A DNA stretch of 37,715 bases from assembly GCA_001767955.1 (NCBI GenBank), contig MEMO01000027.1, positions 36,586-74,300 on the forward strand, in the 5' to 3' direction. Both the position numbers and the translations under genes were made by a program. Positions 33,864 through 37,715 of this stretch are shown piece after piece. How positions within the stretch are numbered: position 1 is the first letter of the stretch; each line of letters begins with the position of its first letter. The notes under the pieces were generated by a model. The model was not told the origin of the DNA. It saw only the letters and a list, made by a program, of their open reading frames with translations, and ran no database searches. The DNA comes from Alphaproteobacteria bacterium RIFCSPLOWO2_01_FULL_40_26. Its GTDB lineage: Bacteria; Pseudomonadota; Alphaproteobacteria; Rickettsiales; UBA1997.

Positions 33864-34007
33864 GGTTGTTCTTAAAATTCTGTGTCTAATCAAATAGATC
33901 CTGAAACAAGTTCAGGATGACTGACTTTGAAATCGGTGTTTCCAAGATGTCATCCTGAACTTGTTTCAGGATCTATTTTTTAGGAACACAACATTTTGAC
34001 AACAACC
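33864..34007. mobile_element. CCTGAAACAAGTTCAGG-core element between virB6 and tRNA-Gln, with 8-bp duplication
   Basis: Begins GGTTGTTCTTAAAATTCTGT and ends CATTTTGACAACAACC. AGTGAATG is found at both edges (33856-33863 and 34008-34015). The left copy contains the virB6 stop TGA and the right copy overlaps the last two bases of the tRNA CCA end. Before insertion virB6 ended next to the tRNA 3' end. Confidence 0.93.
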
Positions 34008-34013
34008 AGTGAA

Positions 34014-34087
34014 TGGTTGGGGTGGCAGGATTCGAACCTACGATGGCGGGACCAAAACCCGCTGCCTTACCGCTTGGCTACACCCCA
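34014..34087 (-). tRNA. tRNA-Gln (anticodon UUG)
   Basis: Minus strand: acceptor TGGGGTG paired with CACCCCA, D arm GTAGCCAAGCGGTAAGGC, anticodon stem GCGGG/CCCGC with loop TTTTGGT (anticodon TTG), and TpsiC arm AGGTTCGAATCCT. Discriminator A and encoded CCA (34016-34014). The 5' U and 5'-TGGGGTG acceptor are typical for tRNA-Gln. Confidence 0.96.
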
Positions 34088-34091
34088 GTTA

Positions 34092-34154
34092 GTTCGTGCT
34101 TCGTGCGCCGTGCATCGTGCTTCGTTATACACGAAATATTCCTTAAGAACAATC
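34092..34154. repeat. Truncated heptamer-core element in the tRNA-Gln leader
   Basis: Four CGTGCNN heptamers, ACGAAATATTCC and TTAAGAACAATC are present, but the GTGTC/GACAC segments are deleted. It lies between the tRNA-Gln promoter and the tRNA, so it would be transcribed. Confidence 0.75.
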
Positions 34155-34185
34155 CTCAAGCGGATGATGTGATTTCGTAAATGAA

Positions 34186-34221
34186 GGCGCGGCTTTTTAG
34201 GTACGGCATTACTCAAGTCAA
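34186..34221 (-). promoter_or_regulatory. Promoter of tRNA-Gln
   Basis: Minus strand: -35 TTGACT (34221-34216), 16-nt spacer, -10 TAAAAA (34199-34194), then GCCGCGCC. About 100 nt upstream of the tRNA 5' end. Same design as the rRNA and r-protein promoters here. Confidence 0.62.
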
Positions 34222-34275
34222 GATTTTGAGTTGACAGAGCCCTACTGTTTTTTAATTTCATCAAAAATTTCTCAC

Positions 34276-36419
<2,144 letters not shown>

Positions 36420-36526
36420 TTTGTGAGGGCTCGTCGAGTTTGAAAATGGTGAGAAACGGGGATTTGCGACAGTCTCAAAATGGGAAGTGAAGTTTTTTTA
36501 AAAAAGAAAATTTAAACGGAGGTTAA

Positions 36527-37612
36527 ATGTCTAGAGCAACAACAACTATGAGACAAAAGGTAGAAAATATTCTAACTAACAAAGACTTTGAAAAAATAGG
36601 GCCATGTGATTTTATCATCAATGCCATTGCCATACATGGCAATTGGAGAGATGGAATTGAATATCTGGGATCGGTAATAGCCAGTGATGCCGTTTTTCGC
36701 TCCAACACTGGCGAAACTCTTGATAGAGAAAAAGTTTCTCGCACGGCATCGGCCTTATCTGAAATCGGGATAACAACGAGAGAAGGGTTTGGAAATTTCT
36801 TAAAAGAATTAGCGCGACACACCGCAGAAGGAATCAATATGCTAAAAGATGCCGGAATAATGGGAGTAAATGACGAATTTATACGAATTAATGAAAGTTG
36901 CGAAAAAGCGCTGGACGGAGTGGCAACAATAGCAGATTTTGGACATATTGCAAACGCTCTGAAAAGATTAATAGATATTGGTCATGGCGATAGAGCCGTA
37001 GTGGAAGAAAGAGAAGCGGTAATGAGGCGCGAAGCGGAAGAAATAACAGCAAGACTTGATGAAATGATGTGCGAAAGGGAAGATTTGGAAAGGAGACGTG
37101 GAATAAGACCCAATTACGCCGCAAGAGGCGCAAGACATGAGACAGCAATGGTAGTGGAAGTAGAGGCCGCCGCAGGAGGAGGCGCAAGGCCAAAAACAAG
37201 GAAAACAGATGAAGCAATTGCACATATACTGGGAGAAGCCAGCGCCGGAAGAACGATAGAAAATGGAATTTTTGTTTTCAAAAGAGAGGCTTTTCCTGAT
37301 ATTTCAGGCGAAGGAATTTCGGTAGCAAGGTTCAGGAATTGTGAATTTCAAGATGTCAATTTAGCCAATATTGGCATAAGAGCAGACTTCACAGATTGCG
37401 CCTTTAAAAATGCAAGAGTGCCAAAGAACGCCCATTATGAAAGATGCACTTTCGAAAAAGCCTCACTTTTAGGAGATGACAAACTGCCAAGGGAAAGTTG
37501 GAAAGATTGCGCGGCGGATGGTGCAAGCGCAGTAAAATTATTTCCGGAAGATGCTCGCGGAGAAGTCAGATCAAAATATGAAAGAACAGCCAGAGCCGTG
37601 TTATGCCGTTAA
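36527..37612 (+). CDS. Unknown protein with coiled coil and pentapeptide-like C-terminus
   Basis: 361 residues, not recognised as a whole. A strong Shine-Dalgarno GGAGG (36518-36522) lies 4 nt before ATG. Residues 1-150 are helical without a known fold. About 160-195 is a highly charged probable coiled coil (VVEEREAVMRREAEEITARLDEMMCEREDLERRR). About 200-235 is an Ala/Gly-rich linker. About 268-322 is FRNCEFQDVNLANIGIRADF-type sequence with repeating F-x-x-C/A-x-F spacing typical of pentapeptide repeats, continuing FTDCAFKNARV and YERCTFEKASL. No signal peptide or TM segment. Arg is mostly AGA and Gly mostly GGA, unlike the CGC/GGC-rich genes upstream, which hints at separate origin. A secreted T4SS effector is possible but unproven. 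Confidence 0.85.
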   Translation: MSRATTTMRQKVENILTNKDFEKIGPCDFIINAIAIHGNWRDGIEYLGSVIASDAVFRSNTGETLDREKVSRTASALSEIGITTREGFGNFLKELARHTAEGINMLKDAGIMGVNDEFIRINESCEKALDGVATIADFGHIANALKRLIDIGHGDRAVVEEREAVMRREAEEITARLDEMMCEREDLERRRGIRPNYAARGARHETAMVVEVEAAAGGGARPKTRKTDEAIAHILGEASAGRTIENGIFVFKREAFPDISGEGISVARFRNCEFQDVNLANIGIRADFTDCAFKNARVPKNAHYERCTFEKASLLGDDKLPRESWKDCAADGASAVKLFPEDARGEVRSKYERTARAVLCR

Positions 37613-37697
37613 TAATCACTGAACTAACCCCAATAACGTTTAAGAAACCCAGATTCAAATTTACAGACTCTAAGCTAAATCACAAATCTCACCACAC

Positions 37698-37715
37698 TGT
37701 CACCCCGCACTTGTT
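37698..37715. repeat. Start of a GC-rich palindromic repeat cut by the window end
   Basis: The window ends CACCCCGCACTTGTT, which resembles one arm of the alphaproteobacterial palindromes that share CTTGTT with the CATCCTGAACTTGTTTCAGG core. The second arm would lie outside the window. 37613-37697 shows no other feature. Confidence 0.4.

Noticed and set aside
34231-34275. pntAB start at TTG 34231
   Set aside because: The added 15 residues are not PntAB-like; ATG 34276 gives the family N-terminus.
34155-34275. TPP riboswitch upstream of pntAB-thiC
   Set aside because: The conserved CTGAGA and ACCTGA-type segments are not found. thiC appears to depend on coupling to pntAB.
36420-36526. Terminator after thiC
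   Set aside because: No convincing stem before the T-run at about 36494-36500. The region holds the Shine-Dalgarno sequence of the next gene and nothing else I can identify.

Overview
The window looks like a chromosome segment of an AT-rich alphaproteobacterium, most likely in or near the order Rickettsiales. Three things point there. The 23S-5S rRNA genes lie directly downstream of rplI with no 16S gene or tRNAs upstream, so the rRNA operon is split. A virB4-virB6 pair has the long Cys-rich VirB6 form typical of Rickettsiales type IV secretion. Small palindromic elements are inserted in frame inside protein genes, as with Rickettsia palindromic elements. The gene set is richer than in classic Rickettsia, with thiC, thrC, gshA, queE, ccoG and a complete-looking ccmF, so a less reduced or deep-branching member is plausible. 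This placement is inference from gene content and layout.

Layout. 1-5400 (minus): terminator, 5S, a heptamer-repeat spacer, then a 23S gene split by three group I introns at sites equivalent to E. coli positions 1931, 1951 and about 2262. Two introns carry LAGLIDADG endonucleases. The gene has its own promoter and a long flanking processing stem. 5414-6695 (minus): rpsF-rpsR-rplI. 6772-9721 (plus): smpB and recG, the latter carrying two in-frame palindromic insertions. 9758-13325 (minus): tig-psd-pccB, followed by tRNA-Leu(UAG), two palindromic elements and rplU-rpmA. 14503-15873 (plus): ccoG. 16006-16916 (minus): rppH-holC. 16997-23920 (plus): thrC, two small accessory genes, ccmF, a complex I accessory subunit, gshA, a C26 amidohydrolase and an RluB-type pseudouridine synthase, mostly with 1-14 nt overlaps or short gaps. 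24057-26803 (minus): hslV-tolB-queE. 27018-33860 (plus): ampG-like transporter, virB4, virB6. 34014-34087 (minus): tRNA-Gln(UUG). 34276-37612 (plus): pntAB (a lone transhydrogenase subunit), thiC and an unrecognised protein with a pentapeptide-like C-terminus.

Two window-wide patterns stand out. First, about a dozen short palindromic elements share terminal sequences but carry one of two different hairpin cores: a heptamer array (CGTGCWT)n or a CCTGAAACAAGTTCAGG palindrome. Three copies have exact 8-bp flanking duplications. Several lie inside or form the ends of genes (recG, ccmF, tolB, virB6, rluB, holC). Second, five promoters for translation-related units (23S-5S, rpsF operon, tig, rplU-rpmA, tRNA-Gln) share one design: a TTGAC-like -35, a 16-nt spacer, a weak -10 and an immediate GCGCG-type discriminator, which suggests common growth-rate or stringent control.
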